DNA of 44,539 nt, taken from assembly GCF_000143415.4 (NCBI RefSeq), contig NW_003314279.1:2073232-2117770 (forward strand). Reading direction: 5' to 3'. Within the stretch, counting starts at the first letter, position 1. Every line of letters starts with the position of its first letter. Below the pieces are notes generated by a model. It saw only the letters and a list, made by a program, of their open reading frames with translations, searched no databases and was not told the origin of the DNA. The position numbers were made by a program, and so were the translations under genes. This DNA is from Selaginella moellendorffii. Lineage: Eukaryota; Streptophyta; Lycopodiopsida; Selaginellales; Selaginellaceae. This document shows, one piece after another, positions 10,615 to 21,247 of the stretch.

Positions 10615-11100
10615 GTTCCAAACGATGCCCCTGCGCAGCGTTGAATCCTTCAGTGCAATGCTGACCGCATATGCGCAAGCCGGCAGCCCCAGCGACGTGT
10701 GTGATTCCTTCTAAGAGATGAAGCTAGTGGAGATGCCCGACGATTCCTGCTTCATGATTGCGAGCAGCCAAGTTGGCGAGCCCCCAATGTCTACTTCAAC
10801 TCCATGCGTCTGGATTACGGGGTGGCGGCGAGAAAGCAACACTACTGCTGCATCGTGGACATGCTGGGGCGAGCGGGATACCTGCATGCGGCGGAAGAGC
10901 TTGTGCAAACCATGCCTTTTCTTCCCAACTCGTGGGACTGGACGTCCATGCTAAGTTCTTCCAGAGGCGATAGAATCTGGAAAAACGGTGCTCGAGTGAC
11001 GAAACGAGCTTTGCTTTCGAGCCCCAGCGATGGAGCTGTTCTTGTGCTGCTCGCAAACTCACGCTCTTGATTCTTACTACTTTTTTCGAAACTTTACCTT

Positions 11101-11107
11101 TATAAAA
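11101..11107 (+). promoter_or_regulatory. Putative TATA box of PPCS-B
   Basis: TATAAAA lies 33-39 bp before the PPCS ATG at 11140 and only 30 bp after the end of the PPR pseudogene. The matching site before PPCS-C is TATAAAA ending at 22480, but there the leader and true start are deleted. Confidence 0.5.
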
Positions 11108-11139
11108 CGGGTTATCGAATTTAGGGTTCATCGGTCATA

Positions 11140-12519
11140 ATGGAGGAAGAAGCTCAATCGTTCTTCGATTCGGCCCCGCCTCTCCGATGCCGCGACGATG
11201 TGGTCGCGAGCGTGAATCGCTTCTTGGATATCTGGAAGGCGGCATCGGCCATCGGCCAGGTTTTATCCTTACTACTAGCATTTCTCGTATTTTGGAGCTG
11301 AATCGCGTGATTCTAGACGACGCGCATTGCCATTGTTACATCCGGGGGCACGACCGTGCCCTTGGAGCGACGATGCGTTAGGGTCATTGACAATTTCAGC
11401 TCGGGGAGTCGAGGAGCAGCCTCCACAGAGTGCGTTATTCTTTCTACTCATTCTTCTTTTATGATTCTTTTTTTTTTGCAAGGTACTTCCTTGCAAGTGA
11501 CTATGCTGTGATTTTCCTTCATCGGAGGCAAGCAGCACTCTTTTTTTCTTTTGCAAATGGTGATGCTACTTTCGTGAAATACTTTTTAGAGGATCTATGC
11601 AGCCATTTTGCCGCTCGCTGCCGGATAATCCCATACAAGAATGTCTCGAACCTGTGGATGGATCCATCCGGGGTAAGCGAAATCTGCCTTTTATTTCTTC
11701 GAGAGTTTAACTCCCGCTTCGCAGCACGAGAAAAATGGTTTGATGCTGTGACTCGGGCAGTCACAGGACATCATTCTGTAAGCTCAGTTCTTGTTTCTCT
11801 TCTTGAGTTCTTAAGAATCAAAACAGGCGGTGCTCCAGAAGAAGCTCTTGAAGCTCGAGTTCACTACGCTCTTTGAGTACCTCCAAGTAAGAAACGTGCC
11901 GCGCAAACTCTGGTTTGTATGACGGTTTTTCGTGGCAGATTTTAGAGATTGTTGGAGCTGCCATGAAACCAGTTGGCAGGCATGCTATGTTTTACTTTGC
12001 AGCGGCTGTCTCCGACTTCTACGTCCCCTGGAACTCCATGGTAAGAACTTCTCGTCTTCTCTCGTTTTGTTTTCGGTGGAAATCTCAAAAATAATCTTCT
12101 CTATCCAGATGGAGCACAAGATCCAGTCGGATGACGGCTCGATGACAATGCAGCTCGCTCCGGTTCCAAAGATGCTTGGATTGTTACGAAAGCATTGGGC
12201 TCCGGAGGCCTTTTGCGTCTCGTTCAAGGTTTTTCATTTCCTTCTTCTCTATAGCAGCTCAATCGAGCAAAGTTTTCTCTCGTATCAGCTGGAAACGGAC
12301 GTGGACATACTCCTCAAGAAAGCACGCTCGTCGCTTTGCAAGTATGGCATGCACGCGGTGGTCGCCAACGAGCTCGAAACGAGGAAGAACAAGGTCGTGG
12401 TTGTGACGAGAAAAGTAGAGATGGTTTTGGAAAAGGGTGACTGCTCCGACATAGAGTTGCCGCTGGTGAATTGTCTGGTCGCCCAGCAGACCATGTATCT
12501 CCAGCAGCAACAAGCATGA
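11140..12519 (+). CDS. PPCS: Phosphopantothenoylcysteine synthetase (PPCS), spliced
   Basis: Seven exons: about 11140-11259, 11317-11429, 11483-11777, 11828-11887, 11939-12040, 12109-12228 and 12289-12519, with GT-AG introns of about 50-68 nt. Joined, they give about 346 residues. Family motifs are in order: FFDSAPPL near the N-terminus, [11 protein letters not shown] (about 47-57), [13 protein letters not shown] (65-77), [25 protein letters not shown] (218-226), EHKIQS (232-237), VPKML, VSFKLETD and VVANELETR. The enzyme joins 4'-phosphopantothenate and cysteine in coenzyme A synthesis, normally a soluble dimer. Exon 3 contains a possible short intron (donor at 11673), so the residues before FTTLF are uncertain. 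The stop TGA overlaps the ATG of the downstream PPR remnant (ATGA at 12516-12519). This appears to be the only intact PPCS in the window. Confidence 0.9.
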
Positions 12520-13500
12520 ATTTGGCAGCCGCTCGTCCCATCAAGTCCTCCACAAGCCAAGTCCACTCACTCGCGAGTTCTTCCTTGTCTCAAACACTTC
12601 CCGGCTCCCAGGTCTTCCTCTCCAATCTCCTCATATAAATGTATGGAAGATGCGGCCGACGCTCTCTTGGTTTTTGAGGGGTCTTGTTTGATCTCTTGTT
12701 CTTGGCATATGCCCAAAACGGACATCCGGACGACCTTGGCGATGCCATGGGTCAGAGACATTGTGGCCAATTGTGGCATATGCATCTTGTTAAAGAGCTT
12801 AAAATAGATGCTCAAAGAATCTTGTAGGGGGCATATTGGCGCCAAGTTCAGCGCGAGGGATGTTTGAAGTGATGCCCGAGCCAGATCTTGTGTGGAGCGT
12901 GATCTCGTGTCCTTGGCCAGAGTCTGCGGCATCTGATGAGCAGTAGCTGGGCATAGGCGGACAAGCTAATCCCCTGCTAGTGCTTCTTACAAATGCTCAG
13001 CTAATTTCTTATGCCGAGCGGGGCAATTGGATCCGCTAAGCTTTCCTTTGATGCTATGCCGGGAAGGGATCAAGTATCCTAGAATGCTAAAAATTTTGTG
13101 CCAGGCATTTGTCACTGTCGAAACTGATGCTTGATAGTGTTCCTTATCATATTGGAATGCAATGTTATCAGCAGCATCTTCAGTTTTCCGAATCAGTTTC
13201 TTTCATCAAATGCCAGACGTGTCTTGGAATGCAATGTTTTTCCTCATGCTTGTTTGGGATGTTATTTCCTTCAACACCATATTGGGCAGTATGCAGCTTG
13301 GAGGGAAACAAGGTATCGTTTTTCAAGTAACGGAAACACTAAGGATACTATCCCTGACACCCTTTGGTCAGTTGGATCCAATACTTACAGTGGCTCTTTT
13401 GGACCATCTATTGCTGGACTCACTACAACGAGGGAATGTGTTAATCTTCTTAAAGCGTTCATATGTGTGGAGCTAAAGAAGTTGTACTTGCTATGTAAAC
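12516..13500 (+). pseudogene. S-motif PPR pseudogene (copy B of the gene at 39021)
   Basis: It begins [13 protein letters not shown] like PPR-D (MNPAAARELCL), but small deletions shift the frame, and a CAA-to-TAA change ends it after FLSNLLI (stop 12636-12638). Farther on, recognisable pieces of PPR-D appear in order with large deletions: KDIVA-type sequence near 12765, GMFEVMPE near 12858, the CCGGGAAGGGATCAAGTATCC segment near 13058, MLSAA/HHLQF and HQMPDVSWNAMF near 13162-13240, and VISFNTILG near 13265. It ends near 13500 in the CGAKEV segment. It is strongly decayed. Confidence 0.82.
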
Positions 13501-14840
13501 AATTGTGAAGTACTAATGAGGAATAAGCCTTTGTTGTTTCAATGGTTTAGATTTTTGGTTATATATTTCTTACGGTTTGAATTACATCATAAGATCTAAA
13601 TTTTAACGAATAAAATTCACTTTTATGGCCTGCGATGGAGGAAAGAGTGCCCAGCATGGTGATCAGGATTTTTCGATTTACTAGGTTGGTAGCCAAGTGC
13701 TTCGATCAAGCTAGCTTGCCCTATCGTTCATATCTTTCTGTGGCGGAAACAAGCTATGGCACCAGTGTATATGCCGAGTCCGCTGCTCCAAGCAACCTCT
13801 AAACGTCTCAGATTCTCTGCCAAGTTTTACTCCTTCCTGGTTTTGCTGGCTGCTTATAGTGCATTTCATGCTTTGGCTGGCTGGATCTAGGACTTTATTC
13901 TTAGCAACATAGAAGTGTCCACTGCTTTGTGGTTGTAGACGTTTACAACGAGCATGCCGAAAATCTATTTGAGCTTTGCCTTATCTATAATCTGACCTGA
14001 CGCTTGTACTTAGCAGGCTTTTATTCCAGTGTCAAGCAAGCATATGGCTCTAGAGAATGAAACTCCAGCTAGAATCATCCAACTCCAGCTTCATCCACTG
14101 GATCAGCTTGCTGGTGGCAGCATTCACGTAGCCCAAGCCAAATGATCTGGATGACGTTCCACGCATGTTCTATTAATCCCATTGTTTGCTCTTAACATTC
14201 CCCAAAGACATCAGTGGATTCATTGATTACAATGATACGTTATGTGACTTTATCTTTCTTTTTTCACATTCCTGCAAAGCAGTTTCTTCAGTCCAAGGAC
14301 ACCCATCAGTGAGTGCTCAATGTGAAACTTTCTTTGCTGCCTCTGACCTTGTGCTTTCAAGGTCCAAGTAAGGAGTCTCCTAATGAACTCATTGTGTTTT
14401 TTATTGACTCTCTTGCAGGTTTGTGCCAGCTTGATCAGATGCTTGAGCACTATCAATTCAAAGTGCCTGCACCTGTAACCTGTTTTTTACCTGACGTTGC
14501 TCAAGTGTTTTCAGATTGATTAGTGTTTTATAGATGTCGTAGATACTCACATAGGCTGTCAAGTGATGTCTACTAGGTGTGGTGACAAGATTTGGTGACA
14601 CTTCCAAGAAATTTTTGAGACTTTAGTAATCTAACGTACTTAATATAAGTTATGTCCGATTAAGAAAATGATGAATCCTATCAAAACAAATGGGAAGTGT
14701 TAAATTTTATTTATAATGATAACTCTGAAATAAGAAGAACAGAAAATCAATCAAGCTGCACTAATGCGAAGCTCAATCATGTATTGTGATTTGACTAAAT
14801 TAAATATTAAATCAGATTAAAATAAGCTATATAAAAATAA
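13501..14840. other. About 1.3 kb present in block B but absent from block D
   Basis: Block D passes from its PPR end directly into sequence matching 14841 onward, so this stretch is extra here (or deleted there). It is more GC-rich than its surroundings at 13620-14160. It holds a short plus-strand frame of about 55 codons starting near 13635 (MEERVPSMVIRIFRF) and a minus-strand stretch near 14050-14160 (GYVNAATSKLIQWMKLELDD). I do not recognise either; it may be debris of a further gene. Confidence 0.45.
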
Positions 14841-16559
14841 AAAATGAGGTTTAGATCAACATTTGATTTCTATCAAACCTCAAAAATATCATTTTAAAAG
14901 TAGCAAATTCCTGATATATCACATATACTTGCTCCAATTGATTTGGGAGCAATTGAGTTTATAGTAGTTTTAAGGGAATTTAAGCAATTTATACAACTAT
15001 AACTTGGAGGAAGGGAAGAATAACAAATTACCATAAATAATTCCTTTATGCTCATGATTAGGATATATTCATGATATATTGTTATTGATCAAAAGACTAT
15101 AAACAATAGGTAAATTTCTTTCAAATAGGTGATACTATTATATCTAACTATGCCTGGCTCTGGTGCATCAAAAGGGCAAAAATTTGAATGTAATTCTTGT
15201 ATCTTTAGTATTGTTAGAGCTAAAAACTTAGAATTTTCATTTCTAACTACTGAAAATAGAAAAGATAAACTACTATGTTGAGGAATGTATTCATAAATAT
15301 GAAAGGTGAAGTTATATAGTGATAATTTTAATAGTAAATATTTAATTTTTTATCTAGCTGGTGAAGAAATTAATAAAAACTGCAGTTGGCTTGGTTAAAT
15401 AACAATAAGAATAAGACCTTGAAATATATATATATATATAAAATTGTTATCTATAATTTTAAGGTTTAATTGGGCTTTTTTTCAGCAGAACTGTATGAAA
15501 TAAATTATCAGAGAAATATACAAAAAAATTTAAATATAAAAGAAACAAAACTTTACCATCATTTCAGTTATTAATAAAACTATTTGTAAATCTCTATCAT
15601 TTATCATTTATATTCATTTATCTACAAAATTATTGTAATTAATAGATATAAGACACCAATCCTTAAGTCCTAAAATGGAGCCAAAAGGTGTGCTACATAG
15701 TAATGGCTGAGGCAAAAGTCTAATAAATATAAAATATTTGGAGTAAAAACTTTAACTTGAAAAGTTAAAAGTGGGAATGGAAATCTTAAAGAAGTGCTTG
15801 AGGAACAAATACTAAACAAGCAATGAATGGGTTTCTAAAAAGGATAAAAGAATGACTAATGTGTCTTGATATATAAAAGTGTCAAAATTGAAGTGCTAAA
15901 CTCTAATACTCAAAATAGAACAATGTCAAAACTATCTCACTTGACCAAAAAATATAATGTTTAAAGTGTTAGACTTATATAAGGCTAAATATATTCAAGC
16001 ATAAATATATCTAGAGGTGGGATGAAAGCCCAAAGCAATCATTTCATAGATTTTTGGGGGATTTGGGAAATTTCTATGGAATAGTAAAAGGGGATTACTC
16101 TAGGAAAACCTTGTGTGACTAAGGAACATTATACCTATATAGTGGGTGATAATATAAATATTAGAAAGTCTAAAGCTAGATTAAACATTGATGGATAAGT
16201 AGAGTGACTTGATGAAATATTTAAAAGTTAGCTCTAATTCCTTTGAAAGATTAAATTCAATACTCCTAATCTATGTATGGGTGGCACTATTTACTTAGAT
16301 ACTTTATATGGTTTATCAAAACCTCAATCTAGCCACGTAGTTGGAGGTGGGGAGAATATTCATAATATTCACACTTAATTTTAGTGTTTTGAAATGTCAT
16401 TTAAAAGTCCTTCACTGTATAAAGAAAGAGGAATATATAAGGAACCAACTCCTTGTAGGTTAAAAGATCTTTGAAACTATAATTGAAATGATAAATAGTT
16501 CATTAGATGAAATTAAGTCCAAGATTGAAATCGAATTTAAGACTGAGTCCAAGATTTGA
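14841..16559. other. AT-rich flank; first 590 bp shared with block D
   Basis: About 14841-15430 matches 41010-41690 (shared ATCAAACCTCAAAAATATCAT and GAATTTAAGCAATTT segments). This shows the block duplication extended beyond the PPR. The remainder is AT-rich with no gene recognised. A short (AT)n run lies near 15424-15440. Confidence 0.6.
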
Positions 16560-18890
16560 GATTTAATCTCGTTTTTTTTTTATTTTAGGGTGAATTCTCA
16601 AAAGATTTGCATTATGGTGATAGAGTGTCCGCCAAGAGACACTTATTATCATGCTTCTTGTGTTGGGTCCTATTGGATGTTTATAGAAAATGTCTAGATT
16701 TTCTAGTTAGGTAGATGCATCATTGCTACTAGCATTAGTGCTTAAGAATGAGTGTGCCCAACTATAAAATTCTAGGTCCCATGTCTAAATTTTAAGAATT
16801 TTTTGAATTTTCTTCTTTTTTAAACTAAGAATAATTATTTTCTCCTCTTTGCACCTTGGTTGTTGATTGAATTAAGCAATGGAGCTAATGGGTTTGTAAA
16901 TCTTGTTGAGCACTTTATTTTAATATCACAAATTTCTTAATTCCGTTCATGCAAATAAGTTGTATTCATGATATGTGTAATAGTCATTTTAAAAGTTTGA
17001 TATATAAAAGATCTTCAACTATTTTAATCTTTCTTTGGCTTGTCAGATAAATTTATTTATAAGCTTTCTCTAGAATGTGAGTTTTAGTCCAAGATCAAGC
17101 AATTTATAGAGCTTTTTACTTGGGTTCTTTTATTTAGAGTGTAAAAAAAGTTTAGGGCATTCTCACGCAATTTTGAGTAATATAGATAGATCGTTCTTAC
17201 ATGGCTAAATAAATCTTGGATAAAGCTTTTTGGCGAGCCTTAGAACAAAATTTTAAGAGTTAACAACTGTAAGATTTTTATATTTTTTCATCCAGATATG
17301 TGTTTGCTAATTTTAGTGAGTTGTTTTAAGTATATTTGAGTGAGATTTTTAGGTTTATCTTTCATACAAGACTGTTATAAATGTTTTTAGAGTTTTGTTT
17401 CATGATTTTTAGAGTAGTATACAAAAATTTTAAGTGTCTTTTCTTTTTAGCTTTATGTTATTTATTAGGAATTCAAGGCTTCATCTCTTAAAACATTTGG
17501 TGTTTTTAAAGTTTAAAACTTTTTCCTTATATATTTATCCCTTGCATCATGTTATGGTTTATTTTAGTGCCCTAGAGTATATATAGCTATTTCATGTCTT
17601 ATTTTAATAATCTCTTTTGATGAGAAGCTTTTACTTGAATGGAAAACAACATTTAGTATATAGTGAGTGCATAAGAGGTTATAAGTGTTATAAAGAGTGA
17701 TTTTAAAATCCTTGAATGTCTAGCAAACATAAACCTTTGTGATTGAGCTCTCTAAGCTCTAGACTAGCATCAAAGCAAGTACCTAATTTCAGTATTTAGC
17801 GCATTTTAGAAGTATGATGCTTATTTATACTTGTTGGTCAAGTGTTATTGCTATATAAACTCCTCTTTACACACATATAACTTAGAGGAATTCTTAAGGC
17901 TTTTATGTCAGCTTAACTACTAAATGGTGTTCTAAGTAAGTAAGTCTTCATTGTTTATAATAGATTCCAAAGAGGAGCACAATCAAAACATTATACCAAT
18001 AGTGGAAACTATTTATATTCTTTATAGGGCAATAGACTTTTCAAAGTTCTATCTTGGATCAAGTGTTTTGACTCGTAATAACATTGATCAATTTCAAACT
18101 TACTTACGATACAACAAAATCACTAAAGATGCTTTGTCCCAAAAATTATTCTTGAGATCCTTGAAAGCAAGAGCAGCACATTGGGCATCTTTCTTGCTTC
18201 CAAATGAATGATGATCATTTTCTATAATGATTGATAAGTTTTTCAAATAATTTGGAATTGAGAAAATTGACTAACAACTCTATATGAACTGTTTTAATTT
18301 TGGCAAATGCTACAAAAGAGTATTAGTAACTACACTATCCAATTTAAGAAGCATTGGTGTGCATGCTTGCTATAGAGGCTGATAGCAAATGAGAAGTCCA
18401 TGGTGTTGGCATTCATCCAAGGACTCAAACTTGAAATACAATGTAAAGTCCTCAAGTGCCAATATGAAACTTGCAAAATAACATTTGGCCATGCATTAGG
18501 GGTGGAAAAGGACATACTCTTTGAGCTTGGCATGCATCACAACATTCACTCTCAGCCAAGCTTCCAAGCCCAAATATGTGCTATTGTCGAACTAGCATAT
18601 GTCGTTAAGGACAAAATGCCCATAGTGATTGAGTTAACACTCAATGAGCTTAAGGAGCATTGAGCACTTGTGCAGCAGTAAACCCAATAACAAAAGAAGC
18701 TTGTGGAGGAGCTACAATCTTTTTTAGGATGTAAATTGAAACTCGGCGGTATTACTGGTGGTGTGAGGAATGCAAAGTTAATACACACAACATTGTGAGG
18801 TGTTAGAACTCCATCTAGAACTTTGGCTTTAGTGACCACATTGAGTCCAACAACAACCACTTGCAAACAACAATGCCCTAGTTTCATCTT
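16560..18890 (+). repeat. Ty3-type retroelement gag debris, copy C
   Basis: Same family as 1906-3990 (minus) and 23590-24840 (plus). The gag-like part lies at about 17951-18663. It reads QFQTYLRYNKITKDALSQKL then LFLRSLKARAAHWASF, then, after stops, YTIQFKKHW and NEKSMVLAFIQGLKLEIQCK, the typical gag spacing of a W-containing helix followed by an E--MV-AFI-GL block. The frame is interrupted by several stops, and no protease, RT or integrase domain follows. The element runs straight into the PPR copy at about 18890, truncating that gene. Confidence 0.65.
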
Positions 18891-18902
18891 CCACAGATAG
18901 TC

Positions 18903-19997
18903 ATGAGAGTGATAGTCCGGGGCATTGAGCCAAACATGGTGACTTACAACAGCTTGAGCCATGGCTTTTACATGGCCAACAGGGTAGACCCCACACTTTT
19001 GCTGATGGAAGAGATGAGAGCAACAAAGTGCCTTCCGGATATCATCACCTACAACACACTTATTGACGGACTTTGCAAGACGGGAAGGGTGCCAGAAGCG
19101 AACAGGCTGTTTGGAGACATGAAGGCCAAGTTTTGCAACCTGGATGTTATCATGTACAGCTGCTTGATCGGCGGGTTTTGTAAGCTGGAGAGGATCAACA
19201 TGGCTTGCACGTTGTTCGACGACACGCTCAAGCAGGCAATCCTCCCCGATGTCGTCACTTTCTCGACACTAGTGGAAGGATACTGTAATGCTGGACTGGT
19301 GGATGATGCCGAGAGGCTTCTGGAAGAGATGGTTGCCAGTGACTGCTCTCCGGACGTGTATACTTACACAAGCCTGGTCGACGGCTTCTGCAAAGTCGGA
19401 AGAATGGTGGAGGCGCGCAGAGTTCTCAAGCGAATGGCCAAGCGGGGATGCCAGCCCAACGTGGTGTGGTGACACCGCTCTCACCGCTCTACACCGCTCT
19501 CATTGACGCGTTCTGCAGAGCTGGGAAGCCGACGGTGGCTTACAAGCTGCTGGAGGAGATGGTTGGCAACGGCCGAACGTTATCACGTACAGGAGCTTGA
19601 TCGGTGGCTTCTGTGGGACTGGGGACCTGGAAGAGGCTCGCAAGATGCTCGAGAGACTGGAGCGCGACGAGAACTGCAAGGCGGATATGTTCGCGTACCA
19701 GGTGATGATGGACGGGCTGTGTACCACAGGGAGAATGAGCGCAGCTCTGGAGCTTCTCGAGGCTATCAAGCAGAGTGGCACGCCTCCTCGCCACGATATC
19801 TATGTGGCCTTGATCAGGGGGCTGTGCCAGGGGAAAGAGCTCGGCAAGGCCCTGGAAGTTTTGGAAGAGATGACGCTCTCGAGGAAAAGCAGGCCAAATG
19901 CCGAGGCTTAGCGGTGATCCAGGAGCTAGCGAGAGAAGGGAGACACGAAGAGGCAAACGCGCTCGCGGACGAATTACTTGGTAACAAAGGCCAGTAA
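18903..19997 (+). pseudogene. P-class PPR protein, copy C, with three frame lesions
   Basis: Five clean 35-residue P motifs are open from 18903 (for example MVTYNSLSHGFYMANRVDP, IITYNTLIDGLCKTGRVPE and VVTFSTLVEGYCNAGLVDD) to a TGA at 19470-19472. The first lesion is a roughly 20-bp insertion made of repeated CACCGCTCT units at 19466-19500. The second is a 7-bp deletion near 19574. The third is a 4-bp deletion near 19909 that creates a TAG. The remaining motifs, ending ELLGNKGQ, are readable in other frames to 19997. It is 5'-truncated by retroelement sequence. Confidence 0.87.
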
Positions 19998-20110
19998 AAA
20001 GAGATTTGTAATCACATATCCTGAATATTGTGTAAATACTATAGATGTTCTCCTGGGATGTTTCCCAAGGCTTTCGCAGAAATAGAGTTTAGTTTGAATT
20101 TGCTTCTAAT

Positions 20111-20122
20111 TTTATATATAAG
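20111..20122 (+). promoter_or_regulatory. Putative TATA box of MTPSL-C
   Basis: TTTATATATAAG about 36-47 bp before the ATG at 20158. It is positionally conserved with MTPSL-B. Confidence 0.55.
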
Positions 20123-20157
20123 GCCCTCTTTCAGAGTTCACTTAGGACTCTTCTTTC

Positions 20158-21204
20158 ATGGCTGTTTCATCCATTGCGAGCATTTTCGCAGCAGAGAAAA
20201 GCTATTCCATTCCACCAGTGTGTCAACTCCTTGTCTCTCCAGTGCTGAATCCTCTGTACGATGCAAAGGCCGAGTCTCAGATCGATGCGTGGTGCGCGGA
20301 GTTTCTGAAGTTGCAACCTGGAAGCGAGAAAGCTGTGTTTGTTCAAGAAAGCAGGCTTGGATTGCTCGCGGCTTATGTTTACCCGACCATTCCATACGAG
20401 AAGATTGTTCCGGTTGGAAAGTTCTTCGCTTCGTTCTTTCTTGCAGATGACATTCTGGATAGCCCGGAGATCTCCTCGTCGGACATGAGGAATGTGGCAA
20501 CTGCATACAAGATGGTTTTAAAGGGAAGATTTGACGAGGCCACGCTTCCAGTGAAAAATCCGGAGCTGCTGAGGCAAATGAAGATGTTATCTGAGGTCTT
20601 GGAAGAATTGTCCCTCCATGTAGTGGATGAATCAGGCCGATTCGTGGATGCTATGACCAGGGTGCTCGACATGTTTGAGATTGAATCGAGCTGGCTTCGC
20701 AAGCAAATCATTCCCAACCTGGATACGTACCTCTGGCTGAGAGAGATCACATCTGGTGTGGCTCCTTGCTTTGCTCTGATTGATGGTTTACTGCAACTTA
20801 GGCTGGAGGAGCGTGGCGTGCTGGATCATCCTCTCATACGCAAGGTTGAGGAGATTGGGACGCACCACATTGCGCTCCACAATGACTTGATGTCGCTCAG
20901 GAAGGAGTGGGCGACAGGAAACTACCTCAACGCCGTGCCCATTCTCGCCAGCAATCGTAAGTGTGGCTTGAACGAGGCAATCGGCAAGGTTGCGAGCATG
21001 CTGAAGGATTTGGAGAAGGATTTCGCTCGGACAAAGCATGAGATCATTTCAAGTGGGCTTGCCATGAAGCAAGGAGTCATGGACTATGTGAACGGGATAG
21101 AGGTGTGGATGGCCGGAAACGTAGAATGGGGATGGACGAGCGCTAGATACCATGGAATTGGGTGGATCCCTCCTCCAGAAAAATCAGGGACCTTCCAACT
21201 CTAG
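20158..21204 (+). CDS. MTPSL: MTPSL-C, microbial terpene synthase-like protein
   Basis: Intact single-exon frame of 348 residues (MAVSSIASIF to EKSGTFQL) with DDILD at 97-101, NSE motif NDLMSLRKE at 242-250, Arg195 and SARY at 328-331. It differs from MTPSL-B at 21 positions. Several of these lie near the aspartate-rich helix (A87G, W92S, I110M, Y112N, F121L), where active-site shape and product could be affected; others are on the NSE helix (I245M) or the surface (E283K, Q291R). It would act on a prenyl diphosphate as a class I synthase; substrate and product are unknown. It is preceded by a TATA-like box and followed by a PPR pseudogene. The block context (broken P-class PPR, broken PLS PPR, broken PPCS) makes its intact frame notable. 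Confidence 0.95.
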   Translation: MAVSSIASIFAAEKSYSIPPVCQLLVSPVLNPLYDAKAESQIDAWCAEFLKLQPGSEKAVFVQESRLGLLAAYVYPTIPYEKIVPVGKFFASFFLADDILDSPEISSSDMRNVATAYKMVLKGRFDEATLPVKNPELLRQMKMLSEVLEELSLHVVDESGRFVDAMTRVLDMFEIESSWLRKQIIPNLDTYLWLREITSGVAPCFALIDGLLQLRLEERGVLDHPLIRKVEEIGTHHIALHNDLMSLRKEWATGNYLNAVPILASNRKCGLNEAIGKVASMLKDLEKDFARTKHEIISSGLAMKQGVMDYVNGIEVWMAGNVEWGWTSARYHGIGWIPPPEKSGTFQL

Positions 21205-21247
21205 ATTGTTGCTCAGTTCCATCAAATAGTAAAAAATAATTTGTCTC

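Larger units (their letters stand above)
9804..11070 (+). pseudogene. PLS-class PPR with E-like tail, copy B, rearranged
   Basis: Homologous to 21248-22444. Readable S-type motifs include KRDKFTWDLLLVACCKNGHF and ACNLVSWTTMLGALSQLADV. The E-like tail starts HYCCIVDMLGRAGYLHAAEE and ends LVLLANSRS at 11070. Relative to copy C it lacks the upstream segment with the ATG, has lost about 145 bp near 9946-9957, and carries a scrambled region at 10081-10360 (listed separately). A 212-bp assembly gap interrupts it, and a TAA stop lies inside the motif after the gap (SFSAMLTAYAQAG, then DSF-stop-EM, near 10712). PPRs of this class bind organellar RNA at specific sites; this copy cannot encode one. Confidence 0.85.
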
